A stretch of 32,031 nucleotides of DNA from Mitosporidium daphniae (taxonomy: Eukaryota; Microsporidia), in the NCBI RefSeq assembly GCF_000760515.2, contig NW_013546267.1, positions 1-32,031 on the forward strand, written 5' to 3'. Positions 8,901 through 19,080 of this stretch are shown here, one piece after another. The notes beneath the pieces were generated by a model, which made no database searches, was not told where the DNA came from, and worked only from the letters and a program-made list of their open reading frames with translations. Position numbers and translations under genes: made by a program. Numbering within the stretch: the first letter of the stretch is position 1; every line of letters starts with the position of its first letter.

Positions 8901-11900
8901 TCGGAAAATTACCATTCAGAGCGCATCACACTGCTCATTTATTGTTGTATCTTTGAGAATGCAGAGGATTTTCCGGAAGACCAAGAGAACGACGAATCCA
9001 AGATAGACAATATTTTTCTTTCATCAAGAATTTGTTCCATTGCAACGACTCTTTTCACTGCATTTGATGTTGGTAAGGAGAATTTTTGCAGACCCTTGTT
9101 GGAAATTTGGCGGCTATATCATGAGCAGGATGGAACGAATGTTGCCGGTGAAAGAACCCTATACACTCCATTTGTCGAGTGGAATGTCGCTAAAGCTCTT
9201 TCTACGCAGCTTATTAAATGCTCCATGACTAACACTCATGTTGCAGAAGAAGAGGATCCGCTTCTGATCATCGAATATGTTTCCAAATCCTATTTCCGAT
9301 TTCTTGATGAATTGATAAGTGCACCCGGTCACTTGAGGCATCGTCAGGAGACCCTTCTGCTCAGGGACTTGAAACCTCGAAAAGATCTTTGTTCTTTGCT
9401 TGATGCATTTTGGGGCGCAATCTCTGATCAGCTGGTTTCATCCAATTCGATCGATATTGACGGCGAGTCCATGACGCGCTGCATCTCTGTTCTGCTACAC
9501 CGTTTCTACGAATTCATTTGCAAGGGGCCCCTGTGTTGGGACCCAAGTTTGGAGATCAGGGAGAAATTTTCTCAGCTTGCTTGCTGGATAACACATCAAG
9601 TTGCCTCTAGCCAGCCACTTCATGTCTGTGAATCAATTCAGAGCCTTTTCGAGAGCATAATTAAATCGGAAGATTTTACGTCATTCCCGAAGGCATCCCA
9701 TGAAGAGATGAAAACCTATGTCTGCTCTTGGCTCCCTCTTCTTAATCCAATACAAGACAATTCGATATGGGCTCACAATGCTAAAATTGCATGTGAGATC
9801 CTTGGTTCACCGGCCAACTTGATAAGTAAGCCTCTTTTAACGGAAGCTGGAAAGCTCCTTACAAAAGTCCCTTTATCGATTGAGCTTTTTTTTGGTTCCT
9901 ATCATGATCAACCCGTAAGCGATGGATCGTTCATGTCACCGGCCAAAACATCTTCCTTGACACGATCTAGCTGCCCTACGCCGCTTTCAGCATATGCTTT
10001 AGGTGTCATTAAGGTAGTTCAAATGGAAAGAGGAACCATATCGATGTTTTCTATTGACGATAGCCTTTCACCGGCAGAGCATCTGTCTCTCTTTGATGCT
10101 GTCCTTTCAATGAGGGGTAACCAAAGCGGGGATGGACCCTGGGGCCATCTCTTTCTCTCAAATCTCACGAGTCTTTATGAAATTGCTTCCAAGGCCAGTG
10201 GTACCAAGTTGGCGGAAAACGAAGAGATCATTCTTGGGTGGGCAAAAGCCGCAGAAAGAAACCACCTTCTGTTCCAAGGGCGTTTCATTGATGCGTTGAT
10301 CACAATGATATCTTCTGAAGACGATGAAAGCTGGAAATCTAAAATACTGGCCGTTCGTTCGCTTTCCATGATGATTTCTTGCGCCGCAATGGAAGGAAGA
10401 ATCGGAGCTGTTATTGAAGCCGTGGCCAGGCGCAACATTCTCTTTAGTTCGCATCGCACTCTTCAGCAGACAGCTATTTGCTTTTTGGAATCGCTTTCAG
10501 CACCGAAAACTGCTTCTCAAACCCCTCCTTCGGCGGTCTTGGTTGCGACGGCCACAGAGATTGTTTACGCAATTGTTGATGCCCCTTCGCATTTATCTCG
10601 TACCATCGGTGGGCTTTTTGGACGCGTCTTTTGGGAACCGCTGCCTAGAGCCACCACCCTTTTATTGGTGCTGATGCTGCGTTCTGCCCTCGGACCCGCC
10701 AGCCATGGCCTATTGAATGCGGACGGCCGTCGCAAGGCCGCTCTATTTTCATCGCTGCTGCCGATGGTTACTACGACCCAGATAGACCTTTTATTTATCA
10801 CCTCAATGCTTACTCCATATCTCTTGAAAATGGCGGAGGGCGATCCTATCGCAGCAAATCGCCTGACAGCATCGCGCGCTCTTGCCTCCATCGTTACAGC
10901 TATGGATCAAGACGGAATTCTTTCTGGTACCTTTCATGAGAAAATCCATAGCCGGTTTCTTCAATCGAATTCGGACAATGCTTCAAGTGATGACATCGAT
11001 GATAACTGCCTCAATCATCCTCAAAATTGCAAGTTGCCTGCCGACAACCTTCACTTGGAGTGTCAACTTTGGGCAGAAATCAAATCGGGGACATCTCAAT
11101 TGAAAGGGGGACACTCTGCTGCTCTTCCCCTTTCGTGGATATTGTTAACCCGTGGCTGGAGCCGCTTCAATTGTCTCGAACTTGTCAAAGATCGTCTCCA
11201 TACGCTTTGGCTTCCGCTTATTCTTCAAAACGAGCTTGGAGCCGCCCTGCTTCTGGAAAACATCGTGCAAACATTTGGCCTTTTTTTCGTTCCTTTTTTA
11301 CGAGAAACTATTGACTTTGTATTTTCAAATAGTCGCATCGGTCAGGATGATGGTAAAGAGCGCGGGTTGGAAAGGCTCCTTCATGCGATAGTAGATGCAT
11401 ATACACACTATAACTGGATTACCATTTATCCCCATCAAAACAAGCTCGCCATCTCTGAGACAATGCCAGATGCTTCAGCTACTTTAATTGAAGCCCAGGT
11501 TTCTGATATCGATTCCCCGCCCATTTATGATGGCCGTTTTTCGCCTCTCATGTGTTATGTTCCCGGTATTCTTCTTGGGGCACTTGCGCGAAAGATGGCC
11601 GAAGCCCCTCCTGGGCTTCCTCAGTTATTAGCTCTCGATGCGCTTACTCGCTGGGCAGAACTTAGATCTGCCCCATCCGCTTCGTCAATTTTGGAGATGA
11701 AATACGCTCACTCCATGGGTGCTATTCTTCGGCAAGCTTTATCTTGTCAAGATCCCGGAGTTTCTACATCATCCTATTCGGACTCCACTTCTCCTGTACA
11801 GGGGCTCTCGACATCGCCAACCATGTGTGCTAGTTTGAAACTTGAGTGTTCATCTAACTTGGATATAGTCTCATATGAACACTTTCTTGCTGAACTTTAT

Positions 11901-13937
11901 TGCATCAGGCTTGTTCCGCATATTTCAAATAACATACGCTCACAGTCTCTTACGCTTTGGAAAGTTCTTGTCGAACATTCGCCTAGAACTATTTTTCAAA
12001 TTTTGGGCGATATTTTCAGATGCTTGGCCAAGGGGCATCTTCTTTTCTTTCCACCAACCGAAAACGTTGAGAAAGAGGACAAGCTTGTTGAGTCCCGTAG
12101 TCAAGAACCAGAATCAAAAGCTATGGCCGAGCTTTTTTCCAAATTTGGCGACAAATTCATTGAGCAAAGGTCGCAAGATGCCCTGGATCGCTGTCTTCAA
12201 GGTACTCCCAACCGTGGTCAAGGTGCCGTTATAGGCATGCTGGTCCTCCATGTGCCCATGCTTTCCCAATCTTTCAATACGACGATTCGCGACTATGCAC
12301 AACGACACAAGAAAGGTGTTCCTGTATCCCAATCTCCTCTCGGGCCGGTGTTGAAAATTTTCAAAAGCTTTGACGATTGTGTTGATTCCTATCTTCCATT
12401 TCTCTCCTCTTTATTACAACTTACGTTGAAAAAGGACGTCATCATATTACTTCGTTGGCTGCTCAATGCTGTTCTTCCTCCGTTTCCTAAGCAAACGAGC
12501 GACCCCATGATGGGGAAAAGCTTGCTGAAAACATCCACTCTTCTGGTACAAGCATTTCATAAACTCCTCCCAGTAAGTACACACGTGGAAATCCTTACCA
12601 CTTTGCTTGATTGGGCGGTTTCCATGACCCAGGAAATTGCTACCGCAGATAACATGATCGTTTTGATTGAAGTTTCATTTGAGCTTTTAGAAATATTCAA
12701 AGTTCCAGAGCCATTTGTGGAGAGCCTTCCATTTGTTTTACTTCTTGCTTCTGCTAATGTTCGCTTGGATGTTGACGATGCTGTTGTTGAGCAGTTTGTA
12801 AGGTCTCTACTTGGTGTTTCTCCGTCAATTCATTTTTCAAAATTACTGGCATCTTGTGGATGTGTTCAATGTGGCTGCAGTACGGCCAGTCACTTCTTAA
12901 ACAAAATTATATTGCATCACAATTGTGAGGAGCTGAGCTCACTGCTGCCGTTAATTTTGCGTGTCTTGGTGCAGGAACCTGATGTCGCTATGACTGTCAT
13001 GCCGGAGTTGTTTGGAAAACTTTTCTCAATCTTCCTTTCGAAGGAAGGATATGCCGTAAATAACAAGGGCGCCTCTTCGCCTTCCTTAACCGCTTCGCTT
13101 CTTCTTTTAACTAAAGAAAACCGCACATATTGTGAGTGCCTCAGTTGTTTCGACGATGATATTTCTACGCTTGAGATTGGCCCCTGCGTTAGAGGCCCGC
13201 CAGCGGCAGCCCGTAGGATTTTGGAGTGCTCCACGCTGATGGGCGAAAACATGGATGTAGAAGCGGCAGATGCTGCCATCAAGATATATGTGGGAGCTCT
13301 TGTTTCACCAGGATCTGGAGAGGATGATAGGCTTTTGTGCGTCAAAGGTCTCCAGCGTTTATTGAATGCTGCTGGCGGCATCGACCGTTTAGCTGCAACT
13401 CCCAATTCAAAGGTGCCAAACTCCGGGGTATCCCACTCATCGCCGCTGCTAAGCATTGCAGGCCCGTTGATCCGCTTGCTTGGGGAGCGCTTGTCGCCTA
13501 TATTAGCCGTTGCGCTTCTTGATCTGCTGGTGGAAGATATTTTGATGGTTCTACCAGTTACCATTCCTGCAATGCGCGTCTTTGGGCCTCAGCTCTTCCG
13601 ATGCCTCTCCAAATGGCTCCTCAACGCCTTGCCTGCTCAATCTCCCCCTGCGCTTTTCAATGAAACGGAGGTCAAAATTGTGCAACTCGCAAGCAAGGGT
13701 CTATTGCTGGCAGCATCCATGGTGCCAATTGCTATGCGAGCACCTCTTTCCACCGAGCTTGCCGGTCGTGGATACGTTCACCATCAAGATCCAAGCACTA
13801 ATTTGAGGAAAATACTTGATGAGCGTCCTAAAAAAAGTGCCGGTTTATATGAAACTGGTGACGCTGATCAAGGCGAGGTTTCCGCAGCCGTAGGTCGCCT
13901 ACTAGCGGCACTCGAAGCGGATGTCGCTAATAAATAA
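5986..13937 (+). CDS. GCN1: GCN1, ribosome-associated activator of the eIF2-alpha kinase GCN2
   Basis: Exon 1 (5986-6266) joins exon 2 (6299-13937) across a 32-nt intron with a TTCTAATTTTAG 3' end, giving about 2639 aa of HEAT-like helices, close to the length of yeast and human GCN1. Recognisable matches are LGAALLLENIVQTFGLFFVP at about residue 1738 (compare the RREGALFAFExL...LFEPYV block), WKVLVEHSPRTIFQILGDIF at about 1979 (compare IWKxVVxNTPRTLKEILPTL) and LLSIAGPLIRLLGERLSPIL at about 2481 (compare VVSITGPLIRILGDRFSWNV). The protein senses stalled or collided ribosomes and recruits the GCN2 RWD domain in general amino-acid control. Two oddities: the central eEF3-like repeats are strongly diverged, and only about 158 residues follow the GPLIRLLG block, against roughly 350 in human GCN1 as remembered. 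Total length is maintained, so other regions must be longer. Codon use is uniform and the frame is open throughout. Confidence 0.82.
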
Positions 13938-13948
13938 ATTTAATTTTT
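13936..13948 (+). promoter_or_regulatory. AAATTTAATTTTT element between GCN1 and RCO1
   Basis: The element begins within the last codons of GCN1 (stop at 13935-13937) and lies 13 nt before the RCO1 ATG. The whole intergenic space is 24 nt, so any promoter of RCO1 must overlap GCN1 coding sequence. Function is inferred from recurrence at other starts. Confidence 0.4.
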
Positions 13949-13961
13949 CCTCTACAAGCTG

Positions 13962-16203
13962 ATGGCGGAGTCCCTCTCGCCCAGGCCCCTCCGGATGGTT
14001 ATTCGACGGCCAACAACAACCACTACGACAGCGATCCAAGAGGACCGGAAAGTAAAACTAAACCGGAAGTCGGATCATAGAGCCGCTATGGCCTCTACAT
14101 TAGCAATCAACTCGATAGCCGTTGCGGGCTCCAGTATACCTACTTCAAGCCACTACCCAGAGCCCTTGCGATCACCTTTGTCGGCCAATGAGCCTTCGTT
14201 ATTGGCTTTACCATCCGTTTTTAATTCTCTGCACTCGAAATCGGACCTTCTGCACCATCCATCAAAATTGTCCCTTGCGCAAAAACCCAGACGTTCTGCC
14301 CGCATCAAGAATGGACCAAAAACAACGCCTGTCAATACAGACGATTTTTTGGCCTTCCCAACCGTTGAGGTATCAACCGGAGACAAAATAGAAGATCTGG
14401 ATACTGAGGACCAATACAAATCTGCAGAAAGGCAAATCATAGACAAGGTCCAAATTGAGGAGCAAGTGAAGGTAAATATTGAAGCAAAAGCCGATGAAAA
14501 ATTGACTCGCAAGAAAGCTACTTTGAAATTCCGGAAGAAAATCAACTTTAGCAAGGGTACAATGGATCCGATTGATAAATTGTCCGCTACAAGTCTAGTG
14601 ACCGAAATCAAAGCTATAGACATCCCCGATGCTATTTCCTCGGAGAAAACCGAGGAAAAGGTGAATATTCAGAGCATAAAGCACATCATAAAAGCTTGTG
14701 ATGCGGAAGAGGGCCTCTGTTTTACGGATGTTACAAACGGTTTTCCAGACAAGGCTGTGGACCTCCCAATCACAGGGCGGAGAAGAATTCTCCAAAACCC
14801 TGAAGAAGTACCCAATGAAGACTTTTGTTGGAACTGTCGAGGTTCTGGAAAGTTCATCTGTTGCGAGTCATGTCCCCGCTCTTTTCATTTCCTTTGCACG
14901 AACCCACCAATGGAGGAAGAGCTCGCTTCCTCTGCCTCTAAATGGTTTTGTAGACATTGCAATGCACAAAAAAAGATCAAGAAAAAGCAATATGCACGCA
15001 AGGAATCGCGAGGTCGCACACCGGCTAGAAATTTTCTCCAGCTCGTATCATCAATATTAGAGGGCAAGAATCCGTGCGCTTTTTCGCTTTCTAATGAAAT
15101 TCTACATACATTTTCCAGTGGTAAGTTCCAACTAAATACAGCGCTTGTTTCCCGCACTTCAATACCTTCTACTTTTGTTGTGTTTTCATTTCATTTTTGC
15201 GCCACATTCTGTCTCCTTTTAAATTCCAATTTTTAGTGGGCTGCGATGCTTTCGGAAATTATGTCGACCTCGAGGAATATAGAAGCCCGGGGGCACAGAC
15301 CATCAGGTATATGCGATCGTCTTTTACTGTAGATGGAATCCAGAAGACCTATATGGAATACCCCTGATCCCGCAAGCCCTCATCCTTGACTGCATTTCCG
15401 TCGATTCAATGCCTCTAAGAAATCATTTTAAGGAAAAAGGATCTCTGAAAAATGGGGACGAAAATAAAAACCCTCGCATGTCGGTATCAGCAGCGTCTTA
15501 CATGTGTCACGGCTGTGGAGGCTCTGCATTACGGGGGCCTATGATTGAGTGTGATTTTTGTAGCTTCTCCTGGCACCTCGATTGTCTCAATCCACCAATG
15601 GCCATGGTTCCAGCAGCTTCAAAAAAATGGCTTTGCCCGCTGCATATTGCGCACCTTCGGCAAGGATCTCGGCGGCGGAGGCTTCTCACGGCACCAGTGC
15701 CCCGGTTATACAGTAATTCGACGCTTCTGGAACAGATTGATGATATGGACGAGGTCCAAATTGTGCTAGCCCCGGATGATAGCGATGCTTCGCATGTTCG
15801 ATTCAGAACTCGAGCCAGAGGTGCGTCCACAGAATTACCACCACCTTCTACTTCCAGAATCATCCAGCTCGCATTAATGGTCCCAGAGAACTGTATCAAG
15901 CTTGCCTTCATGGATGCCGTCAATGGGGCGCGACGGCTGGAGCGTCTCCTACAGCTTGAAAATCAATGGGACTGTAAATATCAATGGAACGATGGAAACT
16001 ACAAATATCGTTGGGATGATAAAAGTTGGGATACTCATTTGGATCATAGCGACATCTCTGATATTCGGAACCATCGAGGTGACGAAAAGCTTTTTCCAAG
16101 TACACCAAATCATCACGCTGGTAGGGACAGTAATTCAGATGAGGAGCCTCTTGGTATTCTTCTTGGAGCCATTGAGGCCGTAACCGCTCATGTACATGAA
16201 TAA
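13962..16203 (+). CDS. RCO1: Rco1-like double-PHD subunit of the Rpd3S histone deacetylase complex
   Basis: Exons 13962-15120, 15237-15306 and 15333-16203 give 699 aa. PHD finger 1 (about residues 288-331) has CWNC, CCESCPRSFHFLC and WFCRHC. Next comes a segment like the Rco1/PHF12 region that binds Sin3 and Eaf3 (FLQLVSSILEGKNPCAFSLS), then VGCDAFGNYVDLEEY, and then PHD finger 2 (about 467-512: CHGCGG, ECDFCSFSWHLDCLNPP, WLCPLH). The order PHD1-linker-PHD2 and the length match yeast Rco1. In Rpd3S this subunit helps read nucleosome marks and restrains cryptic transcription within genes. The N-terminal 280 residues are basic and charged, without a known domain. The second intron is 26 nt, but the first spans 116 nt, unusual here; a canonical 21-nt intron signal (15121-15141) is nested at its 5' end. 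It converges with YOP1. Confidence 0.82.
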
Positions 16204-16362
16204 ACAGAGGTTGAAGACATCCATGAAAGGCCGGGGTTCTTCTCTTGCAGCTTTGCACAGCTTGGATGTATGGAATGAATGTGTCTCAATTTACAAATGC
16301 TTTTCAGTTGTACACGTACAATGGGAATTAGATTTATTGGTTGCGATTTCCCGGCATGCTTA

Positions 16363-16924
16363 CTAGTTTTCATCTTCAGAGGAGAGTATCTCGGAGATGC
16401 GAGCACCGTGGCGGTCACCGGCCGCCATATGTCTCTTCAACCCCATACTCCGGTGCATTTTCATATAGTCAAATGAAAAGGCACTCAGCTGTTTACTCTT
16501 TTCTGAAAGTAACTCCGTACCATAATGGAGTTTTTGGTCGATCTTTCGTTCGTGCTGAAGGAAGAACGGGTTCAGCATGGTGTCGTAAATGGCCTGAGCA
16601 CCGCCGGTTTGCGGTGACACAAGCCAAATCAATGTTGAAATTTTGATAAATTCATAAAAAGGGAACCTAGCCATTATGATGGGATGAAAACCTATCCGCA
16701 AATTAAAGGTTTCAACTTACCATGAAAACAAGGCATCAGTTACAAATGAGACGCTACAAAAGGCACCAAAGACGGACCAGTATTTGAGTGTGTTCATAAA
16801 CTGATCTCGCCTGCCGCTTTTCAATGCCTTGAAAGAGCAGTATGAGGGGTATAGACAGCCGATTGCGACCCTATGATAATGAGGCAACCACATACCAGAC
16901 GAGACGTGAGATGGAGATTTCCAT
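16363..16924 (-). CDS. YOP1: Yop1/REEP/DP1 ER-shaping membrane protein
   Basis: Three exons (16924-16896, 16870-16721, 16666-16363) with introns of 25 and 54 nt give 160 aa. The spliced protein follows the TB2/DP1/HVA22 family: IGCLYPSYCSFKALKSG, NTLKYWSVFGAFCSVSF, ALFSWFPFYEFIKISTLIWL, PQTGGAQAIYDTMLNPFFLQ and HERKID. Two hydrophobic hairpins are visible, as needed to wedge into and curve ER tubules. The C-terminus ends in an acidic EDEN. In exon 3 splicing, an internal AG at 16691-16692 is skipped in favour of GGCTAG, because only the latter yields SWFPFY. An AATTTAATTTTAAATTT element lies 2 nt upstream of the start codon. The gene converges with RCO1 and diverges from the P2 stalk gene. 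Confidence 0.88.
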
Positions 16925-16926
16925 GG

Positions 16927-16943
16927 AATTTAATTTTAAATTT
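16927..16943 (-). promoter_or_regulatory. AATTTAATTTTAAATTT element upstream of YOP1
   Basis: A near-palindromic AT block lies immediately upstream of the YOP1 start on the minus strand, at the edge of the 268-nt divergent spacer shared with the P2 gene. The rest of the spacer (to 17192) shows no gene. It belongs to the recurrent start-proximal class; function is inferred. Confidence 0.45.
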
Positions 16944-17192
16944 CGGCCTTATTTTTAATTACTTGAAGGTAACTGCTTCGTCCCTCTCTGATTGCTAATT
17001 ACATCCGTTGGCTCTCACATCCGTACAAAGATTGTGGTGTGTAAAACTATAACACATTTATATGGTTTGCTTGTATCTGCTGTGCATGCGTCTCGAACTT
17101 ATCGGGCGGGCAGATGTGCAACGCCGGACCCTTTTACTGCATTATACTTTTGACATTGTCCATTCTCCCTCATAAGCCCATCTTATATTTAG

Positions 17193-17519
17193 ATGCAATA
17201 CGTTGCCGCCTACATGCTTTCCATCATGGGAGGAAACAGCTCACCCTCCAACACGGATATCACCAAAATTCTCTCCTCTGTCGGTATTGATGCAGACTCG
17301 GCTCGAATTGAAAACCTGCTGAGCTCCATTGGCAACAAGGACGTCTTTGAACTCATCGAGGCTGGCCGTGCTAAGCTCGCTAGCGTTCCATGCGGAGGAG
17401 CCCCCGCTGTTTCCTCAGCAGGATCTGCCGCACCAGCCTCCAAGAAAGAGGAGGAGAAAAAGAAAGAAGAAAAAGAGGACTCAGAGGAAGAGGAGCCCTC
17501 TTTTGATCTCTTTGGTTAA
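17193..17519 (+). CDS. RPP2: 60S acidic ribosomal stalk protein P2
   Basis: A single exon gives 108 aa. The N-terminus MQYVAAYMLSIMGGNSSPS matches P2 (MRYVAAYLLAxLGGxxxPS), followed by the helical dimerisation domain (ILSSVGIDADSARIENLLSS), an Ala/Gly/Ser hinge and a Lys/Glu-rich acidic tail. P1/P2 dimers form the flexible lateral stalk of the 60S subunit, which recruits translational GTPases. The final residues are EEEEPSFDLFG. The near-universal ending is DDDMGFGLFD, so the acidic-to-hydrophobic pattern is kept but Met-Gly-Phe-Gly is replaced and the last Asp is lost. No intron is needed. The start is fixed by the conserved N-terminus. Confidence 0.95.
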   Translation: MQYVAAYMLSIMGGNSSPSNTDITKILSSVGIDADSARIENLLSSIGNKDVFELIEAGRAKLASVPCGGAPAVSSAGSAAPASKKEEEKKKEEKEDSEEEEPSFDLFG

Positions 17520-17736
17520 TCCATTAAAGATCTAATTAAGCGCGACAAAAATACAAATAGTCTCCAGTATCTGCTTATTTTGAGCTTATGAACATTCAAT
17601 TTACTTTAGGCTGCTCAAATAGCGTTAAATCTGTCCATTTCAAGTATAAACCTCCAGCCTGGTATCGCAACTTGGTTGCTGACAGGTGTAAATGGCATCA
17701 TTAAATGTGGGGCAGATTTGAAATTCCAATTTCGCT

Positions 17737-17748
17737 ATTAAATTTAAC
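17737..17748 (+). promoter_or_regulatory. ATTAAATTTAAC element upstream of the orphan membrane protein
   Basis: This start-proximal AT element lies about 42 nt before the ATG at 17790, with a second CAATTTAG at 17764-17771. It supports an independent gene starting at 17790. The remainder of 17520-17789 shows only a 40-codon frame (from 17588) that I did not call. Confidence 0.3.
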
Positions 17749-17789
17749 GAGCACTCGCAACTGCAATTTAGGGTCTTTATTTGGCTGCT

Positions 17790-18197
17790 ATGCTTTCAGA
17801 TGTGGCAGAGTTTGCAAAGGGAGAGCTTTTTCTGGCGTTCATCCAAATCTTGTCTTTTCCTGCTGTAGCATTTTCCGTTGCAGCATATGAACATATACAT
17901 GAGCGATACCCTCTAGTATTGTTATGTGTAATAACTAGCTCGTATCTCCTCCTTGCAGGGTTTTTTCTCATGGTGTACCAACTGAAAAGCGGTGCTCTGT
18001 ACTTGCATGTGGGCGAAATTTTCATATTTTATGTTTTTCAGAATCCGGTCTATCTTCATGTGTGCACATTAGCATGGGCAACCGGCCTCTCGATTGTTTA
18101 TTTTATTTTGGTGAAGCTGTTTTCGATCTTGTGCCAATCGCCACTGTTGCAGGGATTTTTGAAAAGCTGGAATCTAGACCGTTTTATTTTAAATTAA
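17790..18197 (+). CDS. Uncharacterised small multi-pass membrane protein
   Basis: A single open frame gives 135 aa. I do not recognise the family. Hydropathy by eye shows three or four membrane segments: roughly residues 13-33 (FLAFIQILSFPAVAFSVAAY), 43-64 (LVLLCVITSSYLLLAGFFLM), 75-88 (VGEIFIFYVF) and 97-115 (AWATGLSIVYFILVKLF). No signal for catalytic residues is evident. The frame opens with TTG at 17781, but ATG 17790 is the first methionine, and an in-frame TAG lies at 17769. The gene ends 21 nt before the tafazzin ATG on the same strand. Tight spacing is general in this window, so this does not prove a shared function. It could alternatively be an exon of a larger gene whose other parts I cannot see. 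Confidence 0.6.
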   Translation: MLSDVAEFAKGELFLAFIQILSFPAVAFSVAAYEHIHERYPLVLLCVITSSYLLLAGFFLMVYQLKSGALYLHVGEIFIFYVFQNPVYLHVCTLAWATGLSIVYFILVKLFSILCQSPLLQGFLKSWNLDRFILN

Positions 18198-18218
18198 GAA
18201 AATAGTTTAAACTTTTCA

Positions 18219-19051
18219 ATGGTAGCAGGAAGCCGTCTGATTATCGGGCTTGTACTTGTGTTGTGTAAGATTTTCCGGCCTTGGATAAAGGTTCCAAAAA
18301 GTACGGGAAAGACCATACTATTGAGGCATATAAGAGGCGAAAGCAACCTTCCCATAATTTCTTTCTCAAACCATCAATCCATGATTGACGATCCGTTCAT
18401 GTGGGCATGGCTTCCGCTCGTCCCGCTTGTCGTGCACCCTGAACGGACAAGGTGGAGTTTAGGTGCGCAGGATTTGCTGTTTCGCAATGCCATTTCGCGC
18501 TGGTTCTTTTCTGCAGGGCAAGTGGTCCCTGTTTTTAGAGCGCCAGGAAGCTTCCCAACTATAGCTGTGAAGACCGCTATGCAAAGACTCGCCGAGAACT
18601 GCTGGATACATCTTTTTAGCGAAGGACATATCTATCAGAACCACAATGATGCCCCTGTTCTCCCATTGAAACCAGGTAAGTCTTTTTTCGCGCCAGCCTC
18701 CAGTTCGCCCCTCGCCGATTTATTGACTTTTTGTTCGATTTTCACCTTATCGTGCTAGGGGCTGCATTTCTGATAGCTAAGCATTACGAATCGACAGGAA
18801 ACGCTCCTATAGTGATCCCAATGCTTCTCTGCGCGTTTCAACAATTCTTACCAGCACACAAAATTATACCACGGTTTCTCTCTGCAAGGACAAAACTAAT
18901 TATTTCATCCCCTGCAAACTCGGGAATCACAGCCACCTTTCTACGCTCGCTGGACAGGCTCAATCAAAGAGAGCGCATTGCCAGAATATCTTGCGAACTG
19001 GACCGGTCGGTTGCACGCATTTATGCTAGAGCTATGTGTGAGACATATTGA
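18219..19051 (+). CDS. TAZ1: Tafazzin-like phospholipid-lysophospholipid transacylase
   Basis: Exons 18219-18675 and 18759-19051 with an 83-nt intron give 249 aa. PlsC/tafazzin acyltransferase motifs are present: NHQSMIDDPFMW (the NHxxxxD active-site motif, about residue 50, with the second Asp of tafazzin), LFRNAISRWFFSAGQVVPVFR and WIHLFSEGHIYQ (compare WVHIFPEGKV). Across the splice comes LKPGAAFLIAKHYESTGNAPIVIPML, matching the KWGIGRLIAE...PIILPLWH segment. Tafazzin remodels cardiolipin in mitochondrial membranes, so its presence implies a membrane-bearing mitochondrion. An N-terminal hydrophobic stretch (about residues 5-17) may serve as the membrane anchor. The protein is slightly shorter than the human one. 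The long intron is unusual here, but its splice restores the family motif in frame. Confidence 0.85.
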
Positions 19052-19080
19052 TATACAAATGGGTCTCAATTGATTTTTGA

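Noticed and set aside
12917-13564. Long minus-strand frame (215 aa) opposite the GCN1 C-terminus
   Set aside because: Shadow of the GCN1 frame; Ser/Arg-rich composition without domain features.
17588-17700. 40-codon frame MNIQFTLGCSNSVK... between P2 and the orphan membrane gene
   Set aside because: It cannot be joined in frame to the downstream ORF with the available GT-AG sites and has no recognisable domain. It remains possible as a micro-ORF.
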